From contig NC_135505.1 in the NCBI RefSeq assembly GCF_052857255.1, forward strand, positions 43,664,520 through 43,728,519: DNA of 64,000 nucleotides, in the 5' to 3' direction. The translations under genes were made by a program, and so were the position numbers. Position 1 is the first letter of the stretch; each line of letters begins with the position of its first letter. The DNA comes from Amblyomma americanum (taxonomy: Eukaryota; Arthropoda; Arachnida; Ixodida; Ixodidae). Below are positions 21,220 to 32,260 of the stretch, in pieces. The notes under the pieces were generated by a model. The model made no database searches and was not told where the DNA came from. It worked only from the letters and a program-made list of their open reading frames with translations.

Positions 21220-22195
21220 AAACAAAATTTAGACCACCTGAGGGTTTCCGAGAAGCGATGGCATCGTTAACCAATTCCAGTATGCCAGAAGCACGGAGGT
21301 GGGCTAAGCCTCGCACAAAATTTTGAACTGCAGTTTTAGAGCTAATGTATCCGGCTTCCGAGCAGGTGATGGCAATTTCAGTGGCGACTTCCTCATCAGC
21401 CTCTGGGCCGCTGTCTGGAGGAGAGGTAGCATGAGGAGGGTGGCTAATGAGTCCACAACGGCTGCGCTCACTTTATCACTCGTGCAAGCAGCATCCACTT
21501 ATACCGCGTATGGCTCGAAGCCCTACACTCCATTGAGTGCCTTCACACGGGCTCTGCGGCGCTCTTCATGGTGGGACGGGGTCACAATTCGCAGGAATGG
21601 CTGGATGAGCAGCTCCCGGTGAAGAGGTCGAGGGATAGGGAGGAGGGCTGGGTTGTTGGCCGGTATTCTGATTTCCAGGGAGTCCAGGATCTACCATCCT
21701 GTGAAGATTTGTGAGTATGATGTTTTCAGTCTGTCGGCAGGCCTCTACGCGTTTCGCGATCATGTTGTGGAGGTCCAGGCCTAGCAATCAGTCTGTCGAT
21801 GTGTTGAGGTGAAGATAAAGTGCGACCTTGAATGCCATGCTGATCAAGACATCCAAAGCATTTATGTCGAGTTTGCATTGTTGTATCTGTAGATTAGTTT
21901 AGAGCAGATGCCTGAGGGCGAAGGCATGGACGAGGCGACACACATCATGCCCCTTTGGTGGCTCGAAACTCTGCGGATGAGGTGCGATATCGTGGCTGCA
22001 ACTTGCTTGAGTTTCTGTAGGATGGTAGTGTTTTGCCATCGTTCTGGATGTCCAGGCACAATACGCGGAGGGTGTCAACCTCCAATGCCGGGTCCCCATT
22101 CACTTCAATGGCAATGGGGGAGCGGTGGTTCTTAGGTCAGATGAGGAGCTGTTCAGACTTCTCCTGTCTGCAACAGTACCGAGAAGTGTGAAGGG
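21220..22195 (-). pseudogene. Non-LTR element remnant: RT thumb and RNase H-like region
   Basis: Reading from 22195 leftward, the sense contains a CRQEKSEQLLI-like block and an LCLDIQNDG-like block (the post-YADD thumb). Then come KLKQVAATISHLIRR, LGLDLHNMIAKRVEACRQ, and a YVDAACTSDKVSAA segment resembling the first RNase H Asp strand. Frames change several times. This pattern fits I/Jockey-type LINEs with RNase H. It abuts the LINE copy at 22190. Confidence 0.5.
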
Positions 22196-24910
22196 CTCAT
22201 AACATGGGAGGCAGGGAGTCTGCACTCGACGATAGATGATGTACTAATGTCACAGAGTATGTATAATAGATTAGGGGTTATGAGCATAGACGAACATGGT
22301 TCCAAAAGTCTAGGTAGTAACCACAAGCGCATCAAGATAAGTTTCAGAAGAGAAACCAATGTAGGGCTGAAGCGAGATGAACAATCAGAGGGGAATGTTT
22401 ACTCTGAAAAGCAATTAGAAGCAGCGGCCAAACAAAATGAGAAAGTAATTTTTGAGGATAGTGAAACAGAATGGACTTATACGAAAGTAACTCGATTACT
22501 GGAGCTAGAGCTAGCTAAGCTGCGAGTAAAGTTAGAAGGGAAAAGACGCAAACCCAAATTTTTGTGGGATGAGGAGGTCAAGAGGGCGATAGAGAAACGT
22601 CAGGAAGCGTCCATGGAACACAGAAATTCCAAGAAGGGGGGGAACCAAAAGTTGAAGTAGACAGGAAATGGGATAGCTTCATAAAGTGTAGAAGGGAAGC
22701 ATCCTATTTTATTAATGATAAAATCAGAAGAAAGGGTGCCCAATGGATATCAAAATAAATAAAAAGAACAGAAAAGCAGCTCAAAAATTCTGGAAGCATC
22801 TAAATGCAATGAGTAATAAGACTAGGCTAGAACAAAGGTTTATTGTTACAGATAAGGGTATTCGACAAGAAAGGGATGAAGCGATAAAACACATAGGAAC
22901 AATGATGACAGAAAATTTTAAAGAAAGAAATGTTGCACATAATTTATCGAAGGAGGATAGACCGGTTACTGCAATAGCTTCACTTGAGCAAAGACACTGG
23001 GAAAGGGCAGAGAAGAAGGTTCCTAGTGTCACATCAACAGGACGAGATGGTATTCCGATTACGTTAATAAAGAAGCTAGGACGAAAATCTAAGCAAACAT
23101 TAATACAGGTAGCGAATAAAATGACAGTGGATGGGAAAGTCCCCGATGGATGGCGATTAAGTAGAATAAACATGGTATATAAGGGAAAAGGGGCAAAGCT
23201 GACGTAACTACCGTCCCATAACAGTGACATCTGTGGTTTACAGGGTGGTGATGCAGATTATAAAGGACAGTTTGAGGCTTGGGTGGAGAACGAGAGAGTG
23301 TCAGGGGAGCTACAAAATGGGTTCTGGAAACAAAGGAGGTTGGAGGACAATCTGTTTTCATTGACGCAGTGTATACAGATTTATGGAAAGGAACACAGGC
23401 CCCTATGGCTAGCATTTCTGGATATTAAGAGAGCCTACGACAACGTTATTTAAGAGTATTTGTGGGACATACTGGGCACATTGGATGTTGAAGATGGAGT
23501 AATTACTCTTTTAAAAAATAAATATAAAGGTACCAGGGTGCTTATAAAATGGGAAAATATGTATCAGAGCCTGCAGAGATACAGCGGGAGCTTAGGCAAG
23601 GATGTCCTCTGTCTCCTTTGTTGTTCATGCTGTACCTGCAAGGGTTGGAGACCAAGCTAGAGAGGAGCGGACTAGGCTTCAACCTTTGTTTTTTCAAGCA
23701 AGGAGAGTTGATTAAACAGTCATTACCGGGACTAATATACGCCGATGATATAGTGCTAATGGCTGATAGCAAAGAAGATTTACAGATGTTGATAGACATA
23801 TGTGGTACAGAGAGAGATAGATTATGTTTCAAATTTAGTAAGGAAAAATCTGCAATCAAGATGTTTAATGATGAGGTCGGCGAGCATAGAATACAGGAGT
23901 TCACGCTAGAAGTAGTGGATGAGTACACGTATATTTACGTGTGGATAAGTAACGGTGCTGAGTATCTGACAGAGCATGAAAAATATGTAATGAATAAAGC
24001 TAGCAGGAATGCAGCTGTCAAGAAAAATAGGGCACTGTGGAATTACAATAGGTTTGAAGTGGTAAGAGGGATCTGGAAAGGGTTTATGGTTCCTAGCCTG
24101 ACTTTCGGTAATGCGGTCCGGTGCATGAGACCAGACGTTCAAGCAAAGTTAGAAATTAAACAACGTGGCGTAGGGAGGCTAGCTTTGGGAGCACATGACA
24201 ATACACCAAATCAAGTGGTACAAGGTGATATGGGATGAGTGTCGTTCGAGAGCAGAGAAGCTAGCAGTAAGATAGAATTTGAGGTGCGATAGAGAAAAAT
24301 AGGGGAAAAGCAGTGGAGTTGGAAAGCTCTCAGATACCTGTATATAAGGAATGTTGATATGGAATGAAGAAAGCGTACTAGAAAATTGACAAGCAAATAT
24401 CTGGACAGCAATAGGGGGCAAATCAGCAATTATCGGTTAAGAAAAAGGCTAAAGAAACAGAGAGGGCTCTGTGGAAAACAGAAATGCTGACGAAGTCAGC
24501 ACTCGGAACATACAGGATTTTAAAGCAGGATATTGCCAAATAAAATATCGATAACTCTAGGGGAAGCTCTTTTTTGTTTGAGGCCAGGACGGGAGTTTTG
24601 CGGACTGAGACATATAGAGTCCGGTACCATGATATAGACACGTTGTGCTTTGCGTGCGGAGAGGAGGAGGAAACGGCTGAACACTTGATACTTTTCTGAA
24701 AAGGGCTTCACCTTACAGCGGAAAGCAGCGGGGCTGATTTATTCATGGCATTGCGGTTTAAGGACAGTGAAGGGAAAGTAGTTTTAAACAGGTATAAGTA
24801 ACCAAGCGAAGGTTATCTGATTGGTGGCTAAACTCAAGAGAATTAAGAGTAAAATTTTAAAGTCATGGCTAGGTGGCTTGAGCCACCGCCCAATTTAAAA
24901 GGTTCAGCCG
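22190..24910 (+). mobile_element. Non-LTR retrotransposon (CR1/L2-like), copy 2, 5' truncated
   Basis: It starts within the endonuclease end (TIDDVLMSQSMYNRLG, compare TIDYCLTSQGMYSKLA in copy 1) and continues through the linker and RT to the C-terminal Cys region (about 24630-24700, CFACGEEEETAEHLI). The 3' UTR has a perfect small hairpin (ggtggcttgagccacc) near 24872-24887. It ends in catccatcc, which merges with the microsatellite. Confidence 0.8.
22247..24238 (+). pseudogene. LINE ORF2 remnant: linker and reverse transcriptase
   Basis: The open pieces are 22247-22660, 22743-23207 and 23549-24238. They carry RWRLSRINMVYKGKG-like finger residues, a DIKRAYDNV box (about 23426-23452, then a TAA), LRQGCPLSPLLFMLYL and the catalytic LIYADDIVLM. 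The RT core is well preserved between scattered frameshifts, so this copy is younger than copy 1 or has lost less. Confidence 0.75.
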
Positions 24911-25005
24911 CATCCATCCATCCATCTGTCCGTCCGTCCGTCCGTCCGTCAGTCCGTCCATCCATCCACCCACCCACCCGCCCGCCCGCCCACTCATCCA
25001 TCCAT

Positions 25006-25041
<36 letters not shown>

Positions 25042-25226
25042 CCATCCATCCATCCATACATACATACATACATACATACATACATACACATACATACATA
25101 CATACATACATACATACATACATACATACATACATACATACATACATACATACATACATACATACATACATACATTTATCCATCTATCCATTTATCCATC
25201 CATCCATACATCCATCCATCCATCCC
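24911..25226. repeat. Microsatellite (CATC)n/(CGTC)n/(CATA)n
   Basis: About 316 bp of tetranucleotides change from CATC/CGTC through CACC/CGCC to a pure CATA block and back to CATC. It begins exactly at the LINE 3' end. Open frames across it are repeat artefacts. Confidence 0.98.
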
Positions 25227-25229
25227 AGG

Positions 25230-25680
25230 ATGAAGAGAGCGAAAGAGGAGTTATTCTGAGAAAGTGTGATAGGACAGGGGACAGTGTGTGCCGAGGCACT
25301 TGTGCAGTGCGGGGTATAGCTTACACGAAGCCTTGCCGGCCTTGGTCAGCTCGCTGAAAGTCTGACCATTCTCCTTCGCGAATCCCGGGTGTGGTAAGGC
25401 TCCAGAGTCCGGTTTAATCATATCTCGGGCTAACATATTTCTGGCCTTGTTTCCAAGATTCTAGAAGCGCGCGGAAATCGAAATCACATCCACAAGAGGG
25501 GCTAGGAGGAGGTACAGCTTTCAATACCAGTATTCAAAAAGCACGGTTAATTTCGGCCTCCTGCGAAATTTTAGATTGCCGTTTTTTTAATAGGAGTTCC
25601 AGCATCGAACCGACCCCAACGGCCGCGTTGCGTTGGAGGCTAAACGCGTCCAAAAAATTAAATAAATTATTCGGGCTCTC
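25230..25680. other. Unassigned sequence
   Basis: A 61-codon open stretch lies on the minus strand (25436-25251). I see no recognisable domain, repeat or RNA gene. Confidence 0.3.
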
Positions 25681-25682
25681 CA

Positions 25683-25967
25683 CCTGCTGCCCTGGCTCAG
25701 CGGTTAAGGCACTCGTCTACTGAGCCCGAGTAGCCGGTTTCGAGTACGACCCCGGCGGCCGCGTTTCGATGGAGGCAAAACGCAAAAGGCGCACGCGTGC
25801 GATGTCCGAACGCGTTAAAAACCTCCAGGTGGTCGAAACTCTTCCGGAGACCCACACTACGGCACCTCTTCCTTTGTTATTTCACTCCATCCTTCTTATC
25901 CCTTCCCTTACAGAGCGGTTCCGGTGCCCACCGAGATCAGTCAGAGTTGCTGCGTCATTTTCTTTCC
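25683..25967 (+). repeat. SINE-A, near full length, diverged
   Basis: The head (ctggctcagcggttaagg), body (gcgttaaaaacctccaggtgg) and tail end are present. It directly abuts the inverted LINE piece. Confidence 0.8.
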
Positions 25968-26727
25968 GCGACAGTACAGTATGCGCCCGCCCTTAAGCAC
26001 TGCATACGCTTCACCTGCCCTCCTTGCTTCACTGTGTCCTATGACATCCTATTTAATGCTCGCTACTTCCTCGAACAGCACTGCTAGGCTAGCCTCACTA
26101 GATAAGGTTCTAGCGTTGAACGTTGCCAGGTTCAGATTCCAATGGCGGCCAGCCTGGAGCCAGAGATTCTTAGCACCCTCCTCCGCATCGCAGGTCTGAC
26201 CGCCGCCTTGGTGAGTTGCTCCGCAGCTGCTGGGGACTCAGGACCAAGAGTTAATTGGTTTCATAATAATAGTAATATTAATTGGTTTTTGAGGAAAGGA
26301 AATGGCGCAGTATATGTCTCATATATCCTTGGACACCTGAACCGCGCCGTAAGAGAAGGAATAAAGGAGGGAGTGAAAGAAGAACGGAAGAAAGAGTCGC
26401 CGTAGTGGAGGGCTCCGGAATAATTTCGACCACCTGGGGATCTTTAACGTGCACTGACATCGCACAGCACATGGGCGCCTTTGCGTTTTTCCTGCATAAA
26501 AACGCAGCCGCCGTGGTAGGGTTCGAACCCGGCAACTCCGGATCAGTAGTCGAGCGCCCTAACCACTGAGCCACCGCGGCGGGTAAATTGGTTTCATCAT
26601 AGAAGGTTTTGGCCAAGTACTACACCTGGGTGGCGAAATCCTGTTCCGGTGAGGGAGTGCGTCGCCGGTTCTGGTCACCGAGCTGAGGCCGCACCCCAGG
26701 CCTTGTTGTGCAATTCCATCAACACGT
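25968..26727 (-). mobile_element. 5' part of the RTE-like LINE, inverted, interrupted by SINE-A
   Basis: On the minus strand the untranslated leader (26727-26586) is followed, after the SINE, by the endonuclease start (26264-25968). That sense (LNVARFRFQWRPAW complement, that is NLATFNARTLSS) recurs at 27145-27450 in the opposite direction. The leader matches the reverse complement of 62535-62660. Confidence 0.75.
26265..26585 (-). repeat. SINE-A, full length, with 12-bp target duplication
   Basis: The duplication aattggtttcat is exact at 26253-26264 and 26586-26597. It inserted into the leader of the LINE fragment. Confidence 0.92.
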
Positions 26728-26789
26728 GAAGTTTCCTGCTAATAACCTCGATGAAATGTTTCCACAGACCACCACCGTTTACGGTGCGG

Positions 26790-26862
26790 TTCGTGCCTCC
26801 ACTAATATTTGTGACAAAGTTACTGTGTCATTTCCTTTCCTCAAATCCAATTTTCAATTTCT
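26790..26862 (+). repeat. SINE-A tail fragment
   Basis: Only the ggtgcggttcgtgcctcc to tcatttcctttcctc end is left, immediately before the next SINE-A. Confidence 0.6.
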
Positions 26863-26868
26863 TTCGTA

Positions 26869-27144
26869 CCCGCCGCGGTGGCCAAGTAGGTTGGATGTTC
26901 GGCTATTGATCCGGAGTTCACGGGATCGAACCCGACCGCGGCGGCTGCCTTTTTATATAGGCAAAACGCTAAGGCGCCCGTGCGCTGTTCGAAGTTATTC
27001 CGGTACCCTCCACTACGGCGACTCTTTTTTTCCTTTCTTTTTCACTCCCTCCTTTATTCCTTCTCTTACTGCGCGGTTCAGGTGTCCAAGGATATATGAG
27101 ACAGATACTGCGCCTTTTCCTTTCCTCAAAAACAAACTAATATT
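26869..27144 (+). repeat. SINE-A with a body deletion
   Basis: The head (cgccgcggtggccaagtagg) is present, but the gatgtcagtgcacgttaaag part is lost. Its tail (aatattactattatt) and the variant ccactacggcgactc match the SINE at 26265-26585. Confidence 0.85.
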
Positions 27145-28072
27145 ACTATTATTATGAAACCAATTAACTCATGGTCCTCAGTCCCCAGCAGCTGCGGAGC
27201 AACTCACCAAGGCGGCGGTCAGACCTGTGATGCGGAGGAGGGTGGTAAGAATCTCTGGCTCCAGGCTGGCCGCCATTGGAATCTGAACCTGGCAACGTTC
27301 AACGCTAGAACCTTATCTAGTGAGGCTAGCCTAGCAGTGCTTCTCGAGGAAGTAGCGGGCATTAAATGGGATGTCATAGGACAAAGTGAAGCTAGGAGGG
27401 CAGGTGAGGCGTATGCAGTACTCAAGGGCGGGCGCATACTGTACTGTCACGGATTAGCGGATGGATGAGAACTAGGTAAAGTAGCAGAAGGTGGTGCAGG
27501 CCTACGCGCCTACATGCAGCCATGACGACCCGACCGTTGAAAGTTTCTATGAAGACGTGAACAACATAAAATGATAGTACACGGTGCTGTTGGGGACTTC
27601 AGTGCGAAGGTGGGAGAAGCAGGCGGGAGAAGCAGGCTGTATCTTAGGGATACTCAGGTACTCGGGGCAGAAACGTAGAGGCTAACGAAAAGGGTTCAGC
27701 TTAAGTTAAGGACAACTCAGCGAGCTACGGAAAAAAATAGGCGAGAGCTAGGAGACCGGAAGCGGGCAGAGTGGGTGAGGAAACTAATGCGAGTTAATGA
27801 CATCCTAGTCGAAATCAAGAAAAACAAATGAGCTTGGGCAACGCATGTGATGCGATGGCAAGATAACCGCTGGTCCTTAAGGCTAACGGAGTGCGTTCCA
27901 AGAGAAGGCAAGCGTACGAGAGGGCGGTAGAAAGTTAGGTGGGCGGATAAGGTTAAGAAGTTCGCAGGCACAGGTTGGGCGCAGCTGGCAAAAAACAGGG
28001 ATGATTAGAGAGACACGGGAGAGTCCTCTGCCCGGAAATGGGTGTAGCCAGGCTGATGATGATGATAATTAT
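27145..28072 (+). pseudogene. Internally deleted RTE-like LINE: endonuclease start joined to C-terminus
   Basis: 27154-27468 encodes the N-terminal endonuclease (LNLATFNARTLSS, KWDVIGQSEARR). A broken stretch contains VQAYAPTCSHDDPTVESFYE and GDFSAKVGE. At about 27610 the sequence jumps to the region after the RT (LRDRKRAEWV-like sense, then WAGHVMRR-like). It ends with a gatgatgatgat tail near 28060. The RT catalytic core is entirely missing. Confidence 0.7.
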
Positions 28073-28299
28073 TAGCAGGAGAGAGCGAGGACTAGCCTTC
28101 AGGGTCAGCCCTTTACAAATGCTATGAGATGATCCTAGTCCGGGACCCCTGTCGCTCCCGCGGGTGCTCGGGCCCAAGCTCGAGGGCTCTTTACCGCTCT
28201 AACGTAGAGCAGGTGAGCAGGGCTGCCTCCCAGCTCTGTCGGGTAGGTGAGGGGAAAGGGGTTAAGCAGGGTTAGAGGGCTAAGAGAAGTGATAAAAAA

Positions 28300-28517
28300 C
28301 GTTTGTGAAAGAATAAAGGAAGAAAGAGGTGCTGTAGTGGAGCCTTCTGGACAATTTAATCCACCTGGAGACCTTTAACGTGCACTGACATTGCACAGCA
28401 CACGGGCGCCTGTCGCGCTTCGCCTTCATTCAGAAGCGGACACCGCGGTGGATTTCGAACCCAGGTGCTCCGGCTCACTAGATGAACGTTTTAACCACTC
28501 AGCCACCACGGCGAAAG
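28300..28517 (-). repeat. SINE-A, tail truncated
   Basis: The inverted body and head (ttcgaacccaggtgctccgg, accactcagccaccacggcg) are present. The tail ends near 28300. Confidence 0.75.
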
Positions 28518-28519
28518 CG

Positions 28520-29330
28520 GCAGTCCTTTGGTCGTGGCCGCTGCGTTAGTCCTCGCAACTGGTCCTTATTGGCGTTCAGGATCATCGCTAAGCATAACGA
28601 CCTCCCATTATTCATTGGAAGTGGTGAGTGTAGGTTCTAGGTAGGGATTGAACTATCATGCCCAGACCTTGTGGTAAATATTAGCTACATTTACACTGCA
28701 GGCATGGCGAAAGAGGAGGCATACTGGCCCTACGATGCTGGGATATAGGAGCTCTGGCCAATGTGTCGAGGGCTCCTTGTCACCGGGTGTATCTGTTGCA
28801 AAACCGTCCTAATCGCTACAGATGACGCCGTGTTGCGACGCCGCTTCCTTTCTTTTTTTTTTCAATCTTTCCTCTTTCATCTCTTTCAGCCCTCCTACTG
28901 TCTGCAAGTGAAAGCGAATTTAGCTCAGAATGAGCCACTGGACACGCTCGTGCCCTTTTCATACCACTGTTCTATCAGTCACAAGAACAGACTGGACACT
29001 GCAGGGAATATAGCCTCTGTTACTACTGCTGTAGTTAAGATATAGTGGGGAGAGTGCTCGTAGTCGTCGGTAACTGCGTGCCTCTACGTAGCTTTGTACT
29101 TGGCTTAGAGTGGGGTGTGTTCGTGTAGATTTATTCAATTTTGCCAAATAGTTGGCAAATGACAATCAGAAAACTAAGTCCTTACACTCAGCACTGTCAC
29201 TTGGTGGGCATTCCCGATACTAAGCAGCTCTGACAGCCTGTGAGCAGCTAAGTATTCTTCTGATGTTTCCAGGTGCCCGAAAACAAAATGAGCGAACCGA
29301 TCAATTCATCAATTCGTCGTCAAAATACAA
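28520..29330. other. Unassigned sequence
   Basis: Open stretches (for example 28761-29045 +) lack recognisable motifs. I see no tRNA or known repeat. Confidence 0.3.
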
Positions 29331-29338
29331 TACGCTAG

Positions 29339-29440
29339 CCATCCTGGTTAGCTCAGTTATGTTGAGTGACTGCACCGGAGAAACGGTGATCTCGGTTCCT
29401 AAACCTGCACCTGGATAAAATTTTCATTAACTACGAATTT
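29339..29440 (+). repeat. tRNA-like SINE family C, copy 1
   Basis: The head ctggttagctcagttatg is box A-like. A degenerate box B (ggttcctaaacc) is followed by gaattttcagtgg. Related to 29628-29700. Confidence 0.5.
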
Positions 29441-29627
29441 TCAGTGGACGCTGTATAACTTTCTTATATAGCCGTATAGTTGTGCTTGGTTGAATGTCAA
29501 TGAGCAATTATTCTCTTATTGCAAATTTATTCTACCTTGGGGGTTCCCCAAAACATTTGACCGAAAACTGCTCCGATTTGGAGTTATAGTTCAATTCGGT
29601 CTCGGCCTACCATAAGCTTGCCGTCCC

Positions 29628-29700
29628 CGTTAGCTCAGTTGGCAGAGTGACTGTTCCGGTAAAGTGGTGGTGCCGGGTTCGAACCTCGGAGCAGGATGAA
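29628..29700 (+). repeat. tRNA-like SINE family C, copy 2
   Basis: ccccgttagctcagttggc (box A) and gggttcgaacctc (box B) lie at tRNA-like spacing. There is no matching acceptor stem, so it is a SINE head rather than a tRNA gene. Confidence 0.6.
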
Positions 29701-29704
29701 TTTT

Positions 29705-31500
29705 AAGAGCGTTAGCTCTTACTCATCACGTTTCGAGATTTCGTGGCCTCTACTACCACCGTGAGATCACAGCGCCATCTGTGCCAGTAACTAGAAAACA
29801 GAATACCTCGCATTTTAGACTTGTAGCGTCATCTACAATATCATTGTGGAAACAACCACCTGCCACGTGCCAATGATGACGTTTCGATGCAATATGGTGG
29901 ATAGGCGTGGAACAATGTGAGAATGACGTCAGGGGAAAAATGGCGGCATAGTTTCGCTTCCTCTAATCTAATATTGCGGCCATTAAAATTGGTTGTGCCG
30001 TCCCATCCCTTCCTCCCTCACCCCCCCCCCCCCCCGAAAAAAAAAATATCCTACAACGGGACGAAAACTGTCCAATTACGGGACCGCTATATATCCACCG
30101 ACAACGAGGGGCACCCATCTGGGGACAGTTGTATACCGAAATTGGAAGGAAAATAATACCCTATGGGTTGTTGTAATTAAATAACAGGTACACATTGTAT
30201 ACATGCAAGTACTAATCGAAGCGTTACCATATCGCGCCGCAAGCGGAATGCTATGCCCACATTGACCTCCCAAACGACGCAAGTTCCGTTTGGGACGTAT
30301 CTTGAGGGGCTGTAACTGGACAACGGGCGCCTGCTTCTTCGCTTTCTTCGTCTAGTAAACCAAACAGCTAACGCTCGTTACTCCGTCTTCCAGACGGTGG
30401 AAGCCTTTTATTTTCTTTAACTACGATGCTTCTGAGAAAAGATAGTTTACGGCGCACACCACAGAGTACCGTAGGTGTGTGGTTGAGCTTTGTTCAGACG
30501 CTTATAATGGTTCCGAAAAATAAGCTTAGTTTACATGCTTTCTTTTGCTAAACGCATAATAACCTCGAAACTGCAAACCAGCCTTGACAAAAGGTTCCAT
30601 TGCCATCCACAAATTGAATACATTCTGATGCAAGAGGCACATGTGGCGAGTTGAGGCTGATGCCCCCAGAATACCTCCCATTGGCAGCTTCCGCTGTGAA
30701 ATTTCGTTTCTGTGCAAAATCATTGCTTAAGTAATCAGCAACAAAACCTGGCGTCAGCGTTGACCACCAGCAGTGGTCCTAAAAATCCCGGATGGCATCT
30801 CTGTGGTACCAAAGAAAACTTGACCACAGGAATTTCAGCTTTCGGGGCCAGCATGAAACTCATAGGCGACAAAACCGCTGTGCTGTTTGTACAATGAATA
30901 TTAACCTAGTTTATGCGGTGCCTTGCGACAGCACGTAAATAGGTAGCTGGGCCAATAGAAATTTAGAGCAAAAATTTCCAAGCGAATAAAAATAAAATTT
31001 AAATAAAAAGAGAAAAGTCTTTGCTTTCGGATTCAAAGTACGCAAGTAGTCTTATGTGCCTTTCAGAATTTCTGTGGAGCTTTTATATGTATCACAGGCA
31101 CAGGCAAAACGTTCGCATGCCAAATATTAGGCTGAGTGTGAGCTATGAATTTTGGCAGTGATGATAATGATGAGCATCAGAAACATCACATTCATTGTTC
31201 AGCCTGGAAGTGCATTTAAACTCTAAGCTGCTTCTTAGACCCACACAAAGTCCAGCGGAGGTTGCGATGTTCCAGACGCAAAAAGTTTAACTTACATACA
31301 TATAGCTTCATAACAGATTATATTTATTAAGCGTAGACGCTATACCATTGACGAAATAGTGGGAAAGGTGACGCGCTTTATTATTCTTTTTATGCTGTGT
31401 TTAGATTTGTACTCATGGCGTTTTTGAAACTTGGATGCGGCGACACCATCAAGTGAATGACGACATCAACAGACAATGTTTGTGAGTGCCTCAGAAGCGT
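29705..31500. other. Unassigned AT-rich sequence with a C15 tract
   Basis: A run of 15 C lies at 30021-30035, followed by an A-rich run. I see no supported gene. The first AATAAA on the minus strand downstream of the M13 gene lies at 31383-31378. Confidence 0.35.
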
Positions 31501-31502
31501 GT

Positions 31503-31713
31503 GAAAAGATATATAACATTCTGGAAATAAAAACTGATGAAACAAATTACCATTACCTAGTGCATGCAAAAGAGTAAACAAGGATTACGGCGGATATAAA
31601 CTGAAACGATATATAACATTCTTTAAATAAAAAAATTTATGGAGGTGGAATTGAAAATTATTGGTGCATGCGGAATAGTAAACAAGGGTTAGGAGCTGAT
31701 ATAAACTGAAACG
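31503..31713 (+). repeat. Diverged tandem duplication, about 105 bp
   Basis: Both units begin gatatataacattct, contain gtgcatgc followed by agtaaacaagg, and end gatataaactgaaacg (about 31503-31607 and 31604-31713). They differ by many substitutions and small indels. Confidence 0.75.
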
Positions 31714-31869
31714 AAGAAACAAAAACTCGTCTTATTCCAGATACCTGAAATCAAAAGGCTGTACTTATAAAAAATCGAAAATCTCATCAAAAGAAAAATG
31801 ACTAGAAGGTAATCTTTGAAAAAGATCTGAAACTACAAACACATGCGTAATCGCTTCAAAACGTTCTAT

Positions 31870-32260
31870 CTACATCACTCTATGCCAACTGTTCAGCGCA
31901 TTAATATTCAAACAGTGTTCACCTTGTTCACTCATTACCTTGCTGTGCGGGCACTCGAATGCTGTGGCAAAATCACCGTTGTCCCTGACAAGTTCATTCA
32001 GTAGAGGCTTTGCGTAAGAGGTGGTGCAACGGTAGTAGGCAAAGCGCGCGTAGAAGAATTGTGCTCTGGAAATGCGGAAGAGGCTCCAGGCATTCTGAAC
32101 TGTGTACCACGACGCTCTTGCAGGCGAAGATCGGATGGACTCATCGGGGGCTGTGCCTGCTGCCGCGACAACGGCGGCGATTTGCAGCCCTTCCTTGAGC
32201 GCTACTAATTGATGATTGAAGTCAAGGTATCTGGCCGATGATGTAGTCAGCATGCATTCT
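31870..32260 (-). CDS. M13-like gene, exon 3 (C-terminus)
   Basis: The acceptor attgcag/A at 32261 completes the codon split after exon 2. It encodes about residues 555-684: an EGLQIAA stretch in place of the family's ENIAD zinc-ligand box, the RAQFFYARFAYYRC strand that resembles the LFF-FAQ-WC segment of neprilysins, and the closing Cys pair. Ten residues follow the last family-like Cys region before the TAG at 31872-31870. The Glu ligand position is kept in my alignment, while the Asp of ENIAD is not. Confidence 0.8.

Noticed and set aside
24911..25226. CRISPR-like or satellite array
   Set aside because: Simple tetranucleotide repeats without spacers, in a eukaryotic genome.
24843..25233. 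Long open frames with MYVC or SIHP repeats on both strands
   Set aside because: They are translations of the tetranucleotide microsatellite, not genes.
29628..29700. Candidate tRNA gene
   Set aside because: Box A and box B are good, but the acceptor and anticodon stems do not pair as a mature tRNA. It fits a SINE head better.
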